A stretch of DNA of 64,000 nucleotides. It comes from CAMCXE01 sp046347475 (GTDB lineage: Bacteria; Pseudomonadota; Gammaproteobacteria; Pseudomonadales; Cellvibrionaceae). How positions within the stretch are numbered: position 1 is the stretch's first letter; each line of letters starts with the position of its first letter. Shown here one piece after another: positions 48,730 through 56,747 of the stretch. The position numbers were made by a program, and so were the translations under genes. Location of the stretch: positions 1-64,000 of the forward strand of contig JAXMGD010000010.1 of NCBI GenBank assembly GCA_046347475.1, read 5' to 3'. The notes below the pieces were generated by a model. That model ran no database searches. It was not told where the DNA came from and worked only from the letters and a program-made list of their open reading frames with translations.

Positions 48730-49847
48730 AGCGGCGTATTCTGGCGGTTATAGAAGGGCTTTTACCCCACAGTTTATTCGGCCGTTTATTCGGCCTATTG
48801 GCCTTGGCCATAGTGGCCAGCCACCTTTTATTTGGCCTGCAAGTGAACCTGCACGAGGGCCACAACCGGCCCCCTGAGCGCCGGGCGCCGCCCGAGCAGA
48901 TGCGCCCAAGCACCGAAGCGGACCTTTCTGCGCCCGATCTGCCGCGCGCCGCACCCAAAGAACCTATGCCCGCCAGGCGCCCCCCGCCCATGCGCGAGTC
49001 CTTTGGTCAAGGCTTTTGGCTGGGCCTGGTGGGCCAGTGTTTATTGGTGCTTTTGATTGCCCGCTGGGGCAGCCGCATGCTCACCCGACCCATCGAGCAA
49101 CTGGCCGCGGGTGCGCGGGCCTTAGGCGAGAACTTACAGATGCCGCCACTAGAAGAGACCGGCCCCCTGGAGGTGCGCTTGGCCATCGGCGGTTTTAATC
49201 AGATGCAAAGCAAGCTTAAACATCAACTCGCCGAGCGCAGCCAATTTCTGCTGGCCGTTTCCCACGATCTTCGCACCCCGCTAACCCGCATGCGCCTGCG
49301 CTACGAGCAGCTGCCCGCTGGAGCGGTGCAGGATAAACTGCTGCAGGACTGGCAGGATCTCTCTCGTCTGGTGGATAGCACCCTGGACTATGTGCGCGGC
49401 CAAGACCCCCAAGGCGCACCCGTGGTGGTGAATGTGGAAGCCCTGCTGGGCGCCATGGTGGAAGATCGCCAAGACCTGGGGCAGGCCATAAGCCTTACGG
49501 GCCGCGCAGCGCCGATCAGCACACGGCCCGACGCCCTGCGCCGCTGCCTGCAAAACCTCATGGACAATGGCCTTGCCTACGGCGGCAAGGTGCAGGTGAG
49601 CCTGATCGACAGCCCGGAGCAGCTGTGTATCGCCATTCGCGATTATGGCCCCGGCATAGCTGAGGCGGATTTAGCCCGCGTGCTGGAGCCGTTTGTACGC
49701 TTGGAAGCCTCCCGCAACCGCAACACCGGCGGCTTGGGCCTGGGACTGAGCATTGCGCGGGACTGCGCGCGGGGGGCCTTAGGGCAGTTGAAATTAAGCA
49801 ATCACCCGGAAGGTGGTTTATTGGCCCAGGTGTGTATTGTGCGTTGA
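48726..49847 (+). CDS. Sensor histidine kinase
   Basis: 373-aa EnvZ/CpxA-type kinase. First helix about 15-35, then a short periplasmic part (about 70 residues) that is unusually Pro/Arg-rich, then a second helix, HAMP (LTRPIEQLAAGARALGENL), H box SHDLRTPLTRM, N box NLMDNGLAYG, G box DYGPGIAEADL and GGLGLGLSIA. The tiny Pro-rich sensor part leaves the signal unclear; membrane or envelope stress is possible. Confidence 0.93.
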   Translation: MKRRILAVIEGLLPHSLFGRLFGLLALAIVASHLLFGLQVNLHEGHNRPPERRAPPEQMRPSTEADLSAPDLPRAAPKEPMPARRPPPMRESFGQGFWLGLVGQCLLVLLIARWGSRMLTRPIEQLAAGARALGENLQMPPLEETGPLEVRLAIGGFNQMQSKLKHQLAERSQFLLAVSHDLRTPLTRMRLRYEQLPAGAVQDKLLQDWQDLSRLVDSTLDYVRGQDPQGAPVVVNVEALLGAMVEDRQDLGQAISLTGRAAPISTRPDALRRCLQNLMDNGLAYGGKVQVSLIDSPEQLCIAIRDYGPGIAEADLARVLEPFVRLEASRNRNTGGLGLGLSIARDCARGALGQLKLSNHPEGGLLAQVCIVR

Positions 49848-49877
49848 GGCAAAATTACCAGTCTGAAGTGTTTTAGC

Positions 49878-50435
49878 GTGGGAAAGATGAAGCGAGTTGC
49901 AAAATGGTTACTGAGCTTGGTTGTATTAATTCTGCTGATTCCTGTTGGCTGTTTTCTTGTTTATGCCACGTCAGTATTTCTCCCCAACAAAAGCGCCATT
50001 GACCAGATTATCAACGATGCCGGATTTGAGGATCGGCATCCACCTGCCAACGTACAGGCCTTGATTCGAGCTTCGTTGACCACAGAACAAAAACCCAGTG
50101 GCTATGTTGCCAAATTATTGCTATTTAAATTCAGGGCGAATGAGAGGGGTGTGGTACAGCACTGGCTGCTGCAGTGGGCTGCCTGGGCTGTAATGGTTGA
50201 ACTTGTTTACGATGAATCTGCGGTATACAGCCTGTTTTGCACTTTGGTGTCCGATGGTAAACATCAGGGGCTGAATGGGATGTCGAGCCATATGTTTAAT
50301 AAGCCCTTGAGTGACCTAACCTTGGGGGAATCAGCGCAATTGCTAGCTTATACAGGGGGGCCAAACATGTACCGAAATAATCCAGAGCGGCTGCAGGCCG
50401 CCAAAGCTCGACTGCTAGAAAGAATAAATCCGTAA
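49878..50435 (+). CDS. GT51-like transglycosylase remnant, membrane-anchored
   Basis: 185 aa, GTG at 49878 or ATG at 49887. One N-terminal helix (LLSLVVLILLIPVGCFLVY). The C-terminal half (MFNKPLSDLTLGESAQLLAY ... NNPERLQAAKARLLERI) resembles the end of the peptidoglycan glycosyltransferase (GT51) domain. I cannot find the catalytic EDxxFxxH motif, and the protein is shorter than a GT51 domain. It is either a degenerate copy or a divergent regulator of wall synthesis. Confidence 0.55.
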   Translation: MGKMKRVAKWLLSLVVLILLIPVGCFLVYATSVFLPNKSAIDQIINDAGFEDRHPPANVQALIRASLTTEQKPSGYVAKLLLFKFRANERGVVQHWLLQWAAWAVMVELVYDESAVYSLFCTLVSDGKHQGLNGMSSHMFNKPLSDLTLGESAQLLAYTGGPNMYRNNPERLQAAKARLLERINP

Positions 50436-50560
50436 CCGCTTCATTAATTTACTCCCGCAGGGCGAGCTCAAAGCCCGGGCGCAAGCGTCATAGCCAGCTT
50501 TCTTCGAATGTGTTTGCTAACTAAACTGCCGCCCCAGCCCACTCACCACCCGGAGCGCAG

Positions 50561-51142
50561 ATGCAGGCCTATCTTCAATCCAGCGACATCATCGACTGGC
50601 AACACCCGCAGGTATTTGCCCTGGCGCAAGCCCTCGGCAAACATCAAACCAGTGCCCAGGGTATTGCCCGTGCGTGTTTTAACTACGTGCGCGATGAGAT
50701 CAGCCACAGTTGGGATGCCCAGCAAAACCCCGTCACCCTGCGCGCATCAGAAGTGCTGCGCGAAAAGACCGGCTTTTGTTATGCCAAAAGCCATTTGTTA
50801 GCCGCCCTTCTGCGCGCCAACGGCTTGCCCGCCGCCCTGTGTTACCAGCGCCTCACCATCACCTGCGCACCGCCTTTTTGCCTGCACGGCTTAAATGCCG
50901 TGTACCTGCCGCACGTTGGTTGGTATCGGCTGGATGCTCGCGGCAATAAGCCCGGCGTGAATGCCCAGTTTAACCCGCCCCAGGAGCAGCTGGCCTTTTC
51001 CCTGGTCCATCCGGGCGAGCAGGATTGGCCCGGCCGCTACGCCGAGCCATTGCCTGCCATTACCCAGTTGTTATCGACCTGCCGCCACATCAGTGAGGTA
51101 TTTGAGCGCCTGGCGCAAACGGATCACCAGCAACCGCTTTAG
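50561..51142 (+). CDS. Transglutaminase-like cysteine protease-fold protein
   Basis: 193 aa. Cys in TGFCYAKSHLLAALLRA, His in CLHGLNAVYL and Asp in RLDARGN make the transglutaminase-like triad. No signal peptide, so likely cytosolic. Substrate unknown. Alone on its strand between the GT51-like gene and a repeat element. Confidence 0.85.
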   Translation: MQAYLQSSDIIDWQHPQVFALAQALGKHQTSAQGIARACFNYVRDEISHSWDAQQNPVTLRASEVLREKTGFCYAKSHLLAALLRANGLPAALCYQRLTITCAPPFCLHGLNAVYLPHVGWYRLDARGNKPGVNAQFNPPQEQLAFSLVHPGEQDWPGRYAEPLPAITQLLSTCRHISEVFERLAQTDHQQPL

Positions 51143-51147
51143 CGCTA

Positions 51148-51287
51148 GGGCACCTCCGGAAATTCAATTTTCGTGATGATCGCGAGGCATTTTCGCGCGG
51201 AATGAGGGAGTTTATGCGGTATAAATGACCGATTGAGCACGTAAATAACGAAGCGAGGGCGCGAAAAGTGGATTTCCGGAGGTGCCC
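51148..51287. repeat. GGGCACCTCC repeat, intact copy
   Basis: 140-base element with perfect 16-base terminal inverted repeats (GGGCACCTCCGGAAAT / ATTTCCGGAGGTGCCC). The interior has GTGATGATCGCGAGG, TTTCGCGCGG, and ATAAATGACCGATTGAGCA, all also found in the interrupted copy at 52846-53230. No ORF. MITE-like in shape. Confidence 0.85.
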
Positions 51288-51412
51288 GCTACAGACCGGA
51301 TACAGTCGAGGTACCAACTCAATACCTAATTGACGTCAGGCCGATACAGGGCGGCGGCAAGCTAGGCTCATACCCCAGCCGGGGAGTTAGCCACTTGCCG
51401 AGGACCCATCCC

Positions 51413-51931
51413 ATGAAAATCCCATCCCTACTCCTATTGAGTTTCACAGCATTTAGCGCTTTACCTGCCGCCGCAGAGGCCCCAGCCCCCGGCCTCTGGC
51501 AAATTAATCTACAACCAGCAGAGGCGGGGCCAGCTCCCCAAGGCATAGAGAGCGAGCGACCTCAGCCGCCAGCAGGCACCTTCGACGGCAAGCGCCGCCC
51601 AGGCTTTGGCCGCAAAGACCACGCACACACGGTTTGCCTAACCGGTGCCGATGACCCCAACGCGCTATTCACGCAGCCACCGCGCCATCCAAAGGGCGAT
51701 AGAACAGGCCCCACCTGCGCCATCACCTATAGCAGCCAAACAGACGGCACCGCCAGTTGGAGTCAAACCTGCGAAACCCCCATGGGCCCGCGTGGGGCCG
51801 AGGGGCAAGCGCAATTCAGTGCAGAGCAGTACAGCGCCAATCTCACCCTTGCCGCCGAGGCCGAGCGGCCAGCGCGCACGCTGACCCTGACCGCCAAGCG
51901 CATGGGCGATTGCCCAACCCAAACAAACTAA
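51413..51931 (+). CDS. DUF3617-like secreted protein
   Basis: About 172 aa from the ATG at 51413. Signal peptide ends near ALPAAAEAPA, then APGLWQINLQ, the usual opening of DUF3617 proteins. Cysteines at HTVCLTG, PTCAITY, QTCETP and GDCPTQ are spaced as in that family. Periplasmic, unknown role. The intradiol-dioxygenase-like gene follows 29 bases later. Confidence 0.7.
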   Translation: MKIPSLLLLSFTAFSALPAAAEAPAPGLWQINLQPAEAGPAPQGIESERPQPPAGTFDGKRRPGFGRKDHAHTVCLTGADDPNALFTQPPRHPKGDRTGPTCAITYSSQTDGTASWSQTCETPMGPRGAEGQAQFSAEQYSANLTLAAEAERPARTLTLTAKRMGDCPTQTN

Positions 51932-51960
51932 GGCTGCCTCAATAAACGGGAGATATTTTT

Positions 51961-52785
51961 ATGCCACAGACAAAATTACCCTTTCAATCCCTCAGCCGCC
52001 GCGAAACCCTCGGCACCCTCGGCGCGTTTAGTTTGCTGGGGGCTGCAGGCCTTGCCGGTTGTTCCGGTGGTAAAACTTCCGCTGCCGCCAGCAGCTCAAG
52101 CTCGTCCAGCTCCACATCGAGCAGCTCAGGCTCGCCTGTGTCCTCCAGCAGCAGCTCTAGCTCATCCAGTTCATCGGGCGCGCCCGGCAGCTGCGTGTTA
52201 ATTCCTCAGGAAACCATAGGGCCTTACCCTCTATCGGCCATTTTGAGTAATTCAGCCATGGTGCGGCAGGATGTCACCGAGGGTAAAACCGGTGTGCCCT
52301 TAACGCTCAGAATTAAACTGGTGAATACGCAGAATAATTGCACCTTATTTCCCTATGCCTCTGTTTATATTTGGCACTGCGATAAAGACGGTGTTTACTC
52401 CGGCTATTCACAACCGGGCGCCAATACCCTCGGGCAAACCTTTTTGCGCGGTATTCAAGACACAGACGCCAATGGCGAAGTGACCTTTAAAACAATTTTC
52501 CCCGGTTGGTATAACGGGCGCGTCACCCATATACATTTCCAAATATTTTTGTACAACAACATCAGCGGCAATGGCGTAGCTATATCACAAATAGCATTTC
52601 CCGACGCCACAGTGCGCGAGGTTTACAATTCCTCTTTGTATGCCGCACGAGGGCAAAACAGCCTCAGTATCGCCAATGACAATGTATTTAGTGATGGCAC
52701 CCAGTATCAAATGGCGACCATCACAGGCAATGTTAATTCAGGTTTGGAGGCTTTTTTACAAGTAGGTATTGCCGCAGGGGCTTAA
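51961..52785 (+). CDS. Intradiol dioxygenase-fold lipoprotein with poly-Ser linker
   Basis: 274 aa. N-terminus SRRETLGTLGAFSLLGAAGLAGC looks like a Tat signal with a lipobox (LAGC), followed by an about 45-residue Ser-rich linker with few other residues. The C-terminal domain is protocatechuate/catechol dioxygenase-like: IGPYPL (Tyr ligand), YIWHCDKDGVYSGY (second Tyr) and FPGWYNGRVTHIHFQIF with His-x-His. It should bind Fe(III) and open an aromatic ring outside the cytoplasm. Poly-Ser linkers are typical of secreted enzymes in Cellvibrionaceae. Confidence 0.85.
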   Translation: MPQTKLPFQSLSRRETLGTLGAFSLLGAAGLAGCSGGKTSAAASSSSSSSSTSSSSGSPVSSSSSSSSSSSSGAPGSCVLIPQETIGPYPLSAILSNSAMVRQDVTEGKTGVPLTLRIKLVNTQNNCTLFPYASVYIWHCDKDGVYSGYSQPGANTLGQTFLRGIQDTDANGEVTFKTIFPGWYNGRVTHIHFQIFLYNNISGNGVAISQIAFPDATVREVYNSSLYAARGQNSLSIANDNVFSDGTQYQMATITGNVNSGLEAFLQVGIAAGA

Positions 52786-52805
52786 ATTTAGTGTTGCCGT
52801 GCTTT

Positions 52806-52829
52806 GGCCGAGTTAACTCGGCCTTTTTT
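52806..52829 (+). terminator. Terminator after dioxygenase-like gene
   Basis: GGCCGAGTTAACTCGGCC followed by six T. Confidence 0.93.
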
Positions 52830-52845
52830 ATGTGCTTAGCTTCGG

Positions 52846-53230
52846 CGCACCCCTGAAAATTCAATGTTTGTGATGATCGCGAGGTATTTTCGCGCGGACG
52901 ATTGCATGGATGGCTATGTCCTTAAGTTAAGGAGCCTCTGATTAATTCCAAATTTTGGCTTTTTTCAAAACCGTCGCGGGCATGGAGCCCTAGCCTGCAC
53001 TACTGGGAGCTACTCGGGCGTTTTTGAAAAAAGTCAAAATTTGGAATTCATCGGAGCATCCTTAATGACATTGCCAAGCGTGGGAGAAGAATTTTATCGG
53101 GAATGAAATCGAGAACGGCGCAGGAGCCAAAGTCGGGGCGGCCCAAGTTGAGTAGGGGGCAGGATAAATGACCGATTGAGCATGAAGAAACTTCAGGAAG
53201 GGCGCGACAGGTGGATTTATGGAGGTGCCC
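52846..53230. repeat. GGGCACCTCC repeat, copy interrupted by E5
   Basis: Left end GCGCACCCCTGAAAATTCAA with GTGATGATCGCGAGGTATTT; right end ATTTATGGAGGTGCCC preceded by GATAAATGACCGATTGAGCA. The interior contains E5, bordered by ATGTCCTTAAGTTAAGG and CCTTAATGACATT, plus about 150 bases not seen in the intact copy. Confidence 0.75.
52931..53057 (+). repeat. Palindromic element E5
   Basis: Arms GATTAATTCCAAATTTTGGC / AAAATTTGGAATTCATC with TTTTTTCAAAA / TTTTTGAAAAAA. The core reads CCGTCGCGGGCATGGAGCC then GGGAGCTACTCGGGCGTTTT. Compared with E6 it has lost about 10 bases (CATGGACGTA) from the core. Confidence 0.82.
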
Positions 53231-53582
53231 TTAATGCTTAAACCTGCTGGTTAGATCCGGGTAAGTTTAAAGATCCCTTGAACTGAATAAGCGACAGCAT
53301 TGATTAAGCAGAAATTCCGCAATCAATCGCTTAGGAGGCTTTTGTGCCGTGCATAGCCTGTCAATTGAAGAGCCGCTGTCCGGTTGCCTCCTGCCAGCGG
53401 TATTTATATTTATTCCGCTAAATAAGTGCCGGCGCAGCTTTGGCGCAGGCTTATGGCCGCAGGTGAGTCTGTTACTGCAGTACATTAAAAGTAGACGGCA
53501 TTGGCAAATATCAACTGCCTAACTATTAAATAATATATTTTTGGCATAAATTCATGTCGGCGTGGCGGCACCCTATTAAACT

Positions 53583-53700
53583 TAGGGAACCTCTGATTAA
53601 GTGGTATTTTCAAAAACGCACGAGTACGTCCATGTAGCTCCGGCGCGGGCTTCCTGCCCGCGACGGTTTTGAAAATACCACTTAATCAGAGCTTCCTTAG
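53583..53700 (-). repeat. Palindromic element E6
   Basis: Arms CTCTGATTAAGTGGTATTTT / AAAATACCACTTAATCAGAG pair perfectly. Core on the minus strand: CCGTCGCGGGCAGGAAGCCC, then GGAGCTACATGGACGTACTC and GTGCGTTTTTG. Confidence 0.92.
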
Positions 53701-53932
53701 ATTTAGCCGGGCGGAGTCGCCCTAAGGCGGGCGAATTTGCCTTTTCATACCGTCGCCGCCAACCTATTTCAACAAGCTGCTAGCTTAGCTTGCGGCAGCC
53801 TAAATGCCTTATGAATAACCTTATCCATCCACTGCGCGATAGACAACGACATTAACTCGATTGTGTTACTGGGCCTGTTGGCCAAACGCACTATTTTTTG
53901 CCAGAAATTCTAACCCTCTTAGGAGCCGCACA

Positions 53933-55426
53933 ATGTTGCACAGAAAATTTATAAAACGATTTACCGCTCACCCCAGGCTTATTAATTCTCGCTGCTATAG
54001 GCTCAACTGGGGCAGGGCATGTGTATTGGCTACAGCTGCGTTTTCCTGCTCTTTAGCCCAGGCGGCGGCAGGCCGCGCGAATTATGATGTGGACGGCGAC
54101 GGACTTATTGAAATCCAGTCGGTTGAAGACTTTGTATCTATTAAAAATACCTTCGGATCGGCAAAACTCTACGGCGAAAACACCGGTTGCCCGAGCGGTG
54201 GTTGCACTGGCTATGAGCTGATGGCCGATTTGGATTTCAGCTTCGTGGGCAACTCAATGACAAGCCATTCACCCATTTCTCTGTACGGCGTTATCTTCGA
54301 AGGCAATGGACATAGCTTGAAAAATATTAGGGAATTAACCACGGTAACGGATTATATGGGGACGTTTAGTGCTCTTACCAATTCCGTAGTGCGGAATTTA
54401 ATAATTGACAACATTAATATCAATAACACCTCGGGTCTCTACACAGGTGCGCTCGCGGGGCAGGTTTTAGACAGTAAACTAATTAATGTGCGCGCCTCGG
54501 GCACTGTGGGTGGCAACCACTATACCGGTGGATTAGTAGGGACAATTAATGGCACCACAATTCTAGGTTGCCATTTTTCGGGTGTAATAAAACCTGTCTC
54601 GGTAGGCGCTGGATTGCAGAAAGGTGGCTTAGTCGGTAGTAGCCAGCGCTCAATTATTTACGCGAGCAGCAGCGAGGGTCGATTCGATCTGGCGACTACC
54701 CCTAACCCTAATTATGACTTAGGAGGTTTAATTGGTGTTGCTTGGGGCAATGAAATTGTCGTGGCAAGTTCAGCTCGGTTTGCCAACAAAAATGTCAGCG
54801 CATTAGGCAATTTTGCCGTGGATGCACGCTTATATATTGAAAACTCCTATGTGGTTTATGAGGACGCGGACGCCAACAAAAAAACCGCTGCTGTTATCCG
54901 CTTTTATTCCCGGGGTGACCAGCAGCCTAAGCAACAGAGTTTTATCAATAATCTCTCGCCCAGCGAACTCAAATGCCCCACCTCAACCTGGGATGAGCGC
55001 TGCAGTGTGCCAGCATTATTGGACGGTTGGGACCGTTATGAAGATAGTATCGGTCAAAAAGTGTGGGATTTTGGTAAGAGCGGCGAATACCCAAAAATCC
55101 GCGCCGATTTAATATTCGATTTAGCTGATAGCGACAACGATGGCATTGTGGATCTAGTGGATCATTTCCCTAAACAGGCAGCCGCTGCCATTGATGTGGA
55201 CCGCGATAATAAAGCTGATTTTTTTGCTGCAGATTGCGACTCATCCTGTCAGCAAAAATCCGCTTTGCAACTGGATGACCGCCTCGACTACACCCCACCC
55301 ACATCCGGGCCCAGCAAACCCGTAGCCGGAGCCGTATCGCTTGAATTCCTGGCAGTTTTATTTTTGGGGCTTCGAGGATTGCGAAAGCGAGCAATGCCGA
55401 ACGCTAAAAACCGGGTTGGAACCTAA
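53933..55426 (+). CDS. Secreted GLUG-repeat protein with C-terminal sorting-type tail
   Basis: About 497 aa from the ATG at 53933 (AGGAG ahead). Signal peptide (FSCSLAQAAAG). Acidic loop DVDGDGLIEIQSVEDF, several GLUG-like repeats (GALAGQVLDSKLINVRASG, GGLVGTINGTTILGCHF, GGLIGVAWGN), then Ca-binding DSDNDGIVDLVDHFP and DVDRDNKADFF segments. The last 35 residues are a hydrophobic helix and basic end (LEFLAVLFLGLRGLRKR), like GlyGly-CTERM sorting tails. Probably surface-attached. Role unknown. Confidence 0.75.
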   Translation: MLHRKFIKRFTAHPRLINSRCYRLNWGRACVLATAAFSCSLAQAAAGRANYDVDGDGLIEIQSVEDFVSIKNTFGSAKLYGENTGCPSGGCTGYELMADLDFSFVGNSMTSHSPISLYGVIFEGNGHSLKNIRELTTVTDYMGTFSALTNSVVRNLIIDNININNTSGLYTGALAGQVLDSKLINVRASGTVGGNHYTGGLVGTINGTTILGCHFSGVIKPVSVGAGLQKGGLVGSSQRSIIYASSSEGRFDLATTPNPNYDLGGLIGVAWGNEIVVASSARFANKNVSALGNFAVDARLYIENSYVVYEDADANKKTAAVIRFYSRGDQQPKQQSFINNLSPSELKCPTSTWDERCSVPALLDGWDRYEDSIGQKVWDFGKSGEYPKIRADLIFDLADSDNDGIVDLVDHFPKQAAAAIDVDRDNKADFFAADCDSSCQQKSALQLDDRLDYTPPTSGPSKPVAGAVSLEFLAVLFLGLRGLRKRAMPNAKNRVGT

Positions 55427-55784
55427 AGAGAGTTGCCCTGAGCTGCCTTTTAACAGATACCGACGCCGCAGAGGCGGGAATTGCTGGGTAACGCCTTAGT
55501 GCCTCTAGGTCAACAGAATGCGCACACGCATGCGATTTTTTATCTTAAGTGTATTTGGCGAATATCAATTTACTAATGATTGCGAGGAGATTTTGTGCGG
55601 AGAACTGCACGGATGCATTGTCGTGGTCTAACACCCCTGAAGCCATTGCTTTTAGCCCCCTCTTCCTCAGGGGGAGGGGGTGGGTGAGGGTAAGAATAGG
55701 ACAGAAAAACAGCGCGAATTTGTTAACCTAATGACATTCGTGTGGGGGCTTGGTAGTTGCTCACCTTTACCCGATTGGCCTTTA
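55427..55784. other. Junction between core genome and cassette array
   Basis: About 360 bases. It holds a GC-rich dyad CCCCCTCTTCCTCAGGGGG at 55656-55674 and the 3' tail of a group II intron at 55737-55775. No gene is supported. Confidence 0.5.
55737..55775 (+). mobile_element. Group II intron 3' tail (I0)
   Basis: TGTGGGGGCTTGGTAGTTGC then TCACCTTTACCCGAT matches the domain VI end of the intron at 60033-62223 (GTGTGGGGAGGGCGAGTTAG, CTCGCCTTTACCCGAT). All upstream parts are missing. It lies next to the stop of the last cassette gene. Confidence 0.7.
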
Positions 55785-56618
55785 TTAATTTACGGTAGCA
55801 CTAAATTTCTTTACCCACACTAAACCAGAACCACCCATTATTTCAGTGCCCAGCTCCACATCTGAAATATAAAAGTTTTTTGGTAAAATATCTTGCTCTA
55901 TAGCAAAATTTGTAAATTTTTTGACGTCAAATGCTGCGCTTAAACTCTTATTTTTTGCACGAAAAGTTATGTATACCCATGTGTTGGTGTTGGCACCAGA
56001 AGCATCCGTCCAATTTTTTGTGGCCCAAACTTCCCATGTTTGGTCCCCTGCTTCAAAATTGCCCTTATAAACACCAGCAGGATTCATGTGATTGGGTGTG
56101 CTATAACTCCAAATCATAAGCTCGGCAATAATTGCTCCAGGGTTGGGGTTTTCACCTATGTTTTTTGTGTTGGTCAGCCAAAGTGAAGTTGCCACATTGT
56201 GTTCGCTATTACCTTGAATTTCTAATTCATGTTCAATCACTAGGCTTCGAATGCTTGTGTTATCCAAAGGAAAATCAGAGCTCAATTTAGGTTGCGGAGC
56301 CCAGGGCGAAATGCCGAGTTTAATCTGAGGATATGAATAAATTACGTTACTTGTATTTGGCCAGGTCCAAGACCAGCCAGGCAAACCAGTAGATGGGTTC
56401 TTCTCTAGGCATTGACTCCACGAAAAGGATTTGGCGGCATTTTTATTCCAAACATTGTTATAGAGAATTCCGTTGGGCGTAATTTCAGAAAAATAATCGA
56501 CGCAACTGATAGTTTGTGTCTCTGGCTTTTTCCATGTTCTCGCATAAGCACCTTTGTTTTTGCAAGCGCTTAAATATAAGCTGATAATGAAAACCAATAG
56601 AACTGGCCGCAGGTACAT
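55785..56618 (-). CDS. Cassette gene: GH12-like glucanase lipoprotein
   Basis: 277 aa. Lipoprotein signal (LYLSAC), so membrane-bound. The fold resembles glycoside hydrolase family 12 (endoglucanase/xyloglucanase): GAIIAELMIWSYS carries the expected nucleophile Glu, PAGVY and a W-x-V strand follow, and FYISDVELGTEIMGGSG near the end has the acid/base Glu. GH12 domains are about 220 residues, which fits. It would cut beta-glucan or xyloglucan at the cell surface. It has no own attC recognisable on its 3' side, only the intron tail I0. Confidence 0.72.
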   Translation of the reverse strand: MYLRPVLLVFIISLYLSACKNKGAYARTWKKPETQTISCVDYFSEITPNGILYNNVWNKNAAKSFSWSQCLEKNPSTGLPGWSWTWPNTSNVIYSYPQIKLGISPWAPQPKLSSDFPLDNTSIRSLVIEHELEIQGNSEHNVATSLWLTNTKNIGENPNPGAIIAELMIWSYSTPNHMNPAGVYKGNFEAGDQTWEVWATKNWTDASGANTNTWVYITFRAKNKSLSAAFDVKKFTNFAIEQDILPKNFYISDVELGTEIMGGSGLVWVKKFSATVN

Positions 56619-56747
56619 AATTTTCCTCTAAATTTACGCAGGTTCCCTGTATGCCGACACAAACCAGGAGTGTGGTAAAGCGCATAAAATGGCCATAAGA
56701 CATGCGCGAAACCAAGCGGAGATTTCTATTCGATATCACAGCATGAT
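56619..56747 (-). other. Possible attC part 5' of intron I1
   Basis: Between the GH12-like start and intron I1 lies an imperfect hairpin: TGGTAAAGCGCAT / ATGCGCGAAACCA around a 16-base loop. Core sites are not clear, so this is a weak attC candidate. Confidence 0.35.

Larger units (their letters stand above)
52830..53932. other. Gene-free stretch of nested repeats
   Basis: About 1.1 kb. It contains an interrupted GGGCACC element (52846-53230), palindrome E5 inside it, palindrome E6 (53583-53700) and an E1 right-arm remnant (53766-53784). No gene is supported; a 72-codon minus frame at 53267-53485 has no family or ribosome site. Confidence 0.6.

Noticed and set aside
53267..53485. 72-codon minus frame in the repeat-rich stretch
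   Set aside because: No ribosome site, no recognisable domain, in DNA made mostly of repeats.
55656..55690. CCCCCTCTTCC / GGGGGAGG dyad as a terminator or CRISPR-like unit
   Set aside because: Single copy here with no T run; a related GC-rich dyad at 57108-57140 suggests a dispersed short repeat, not a CRISPR array.
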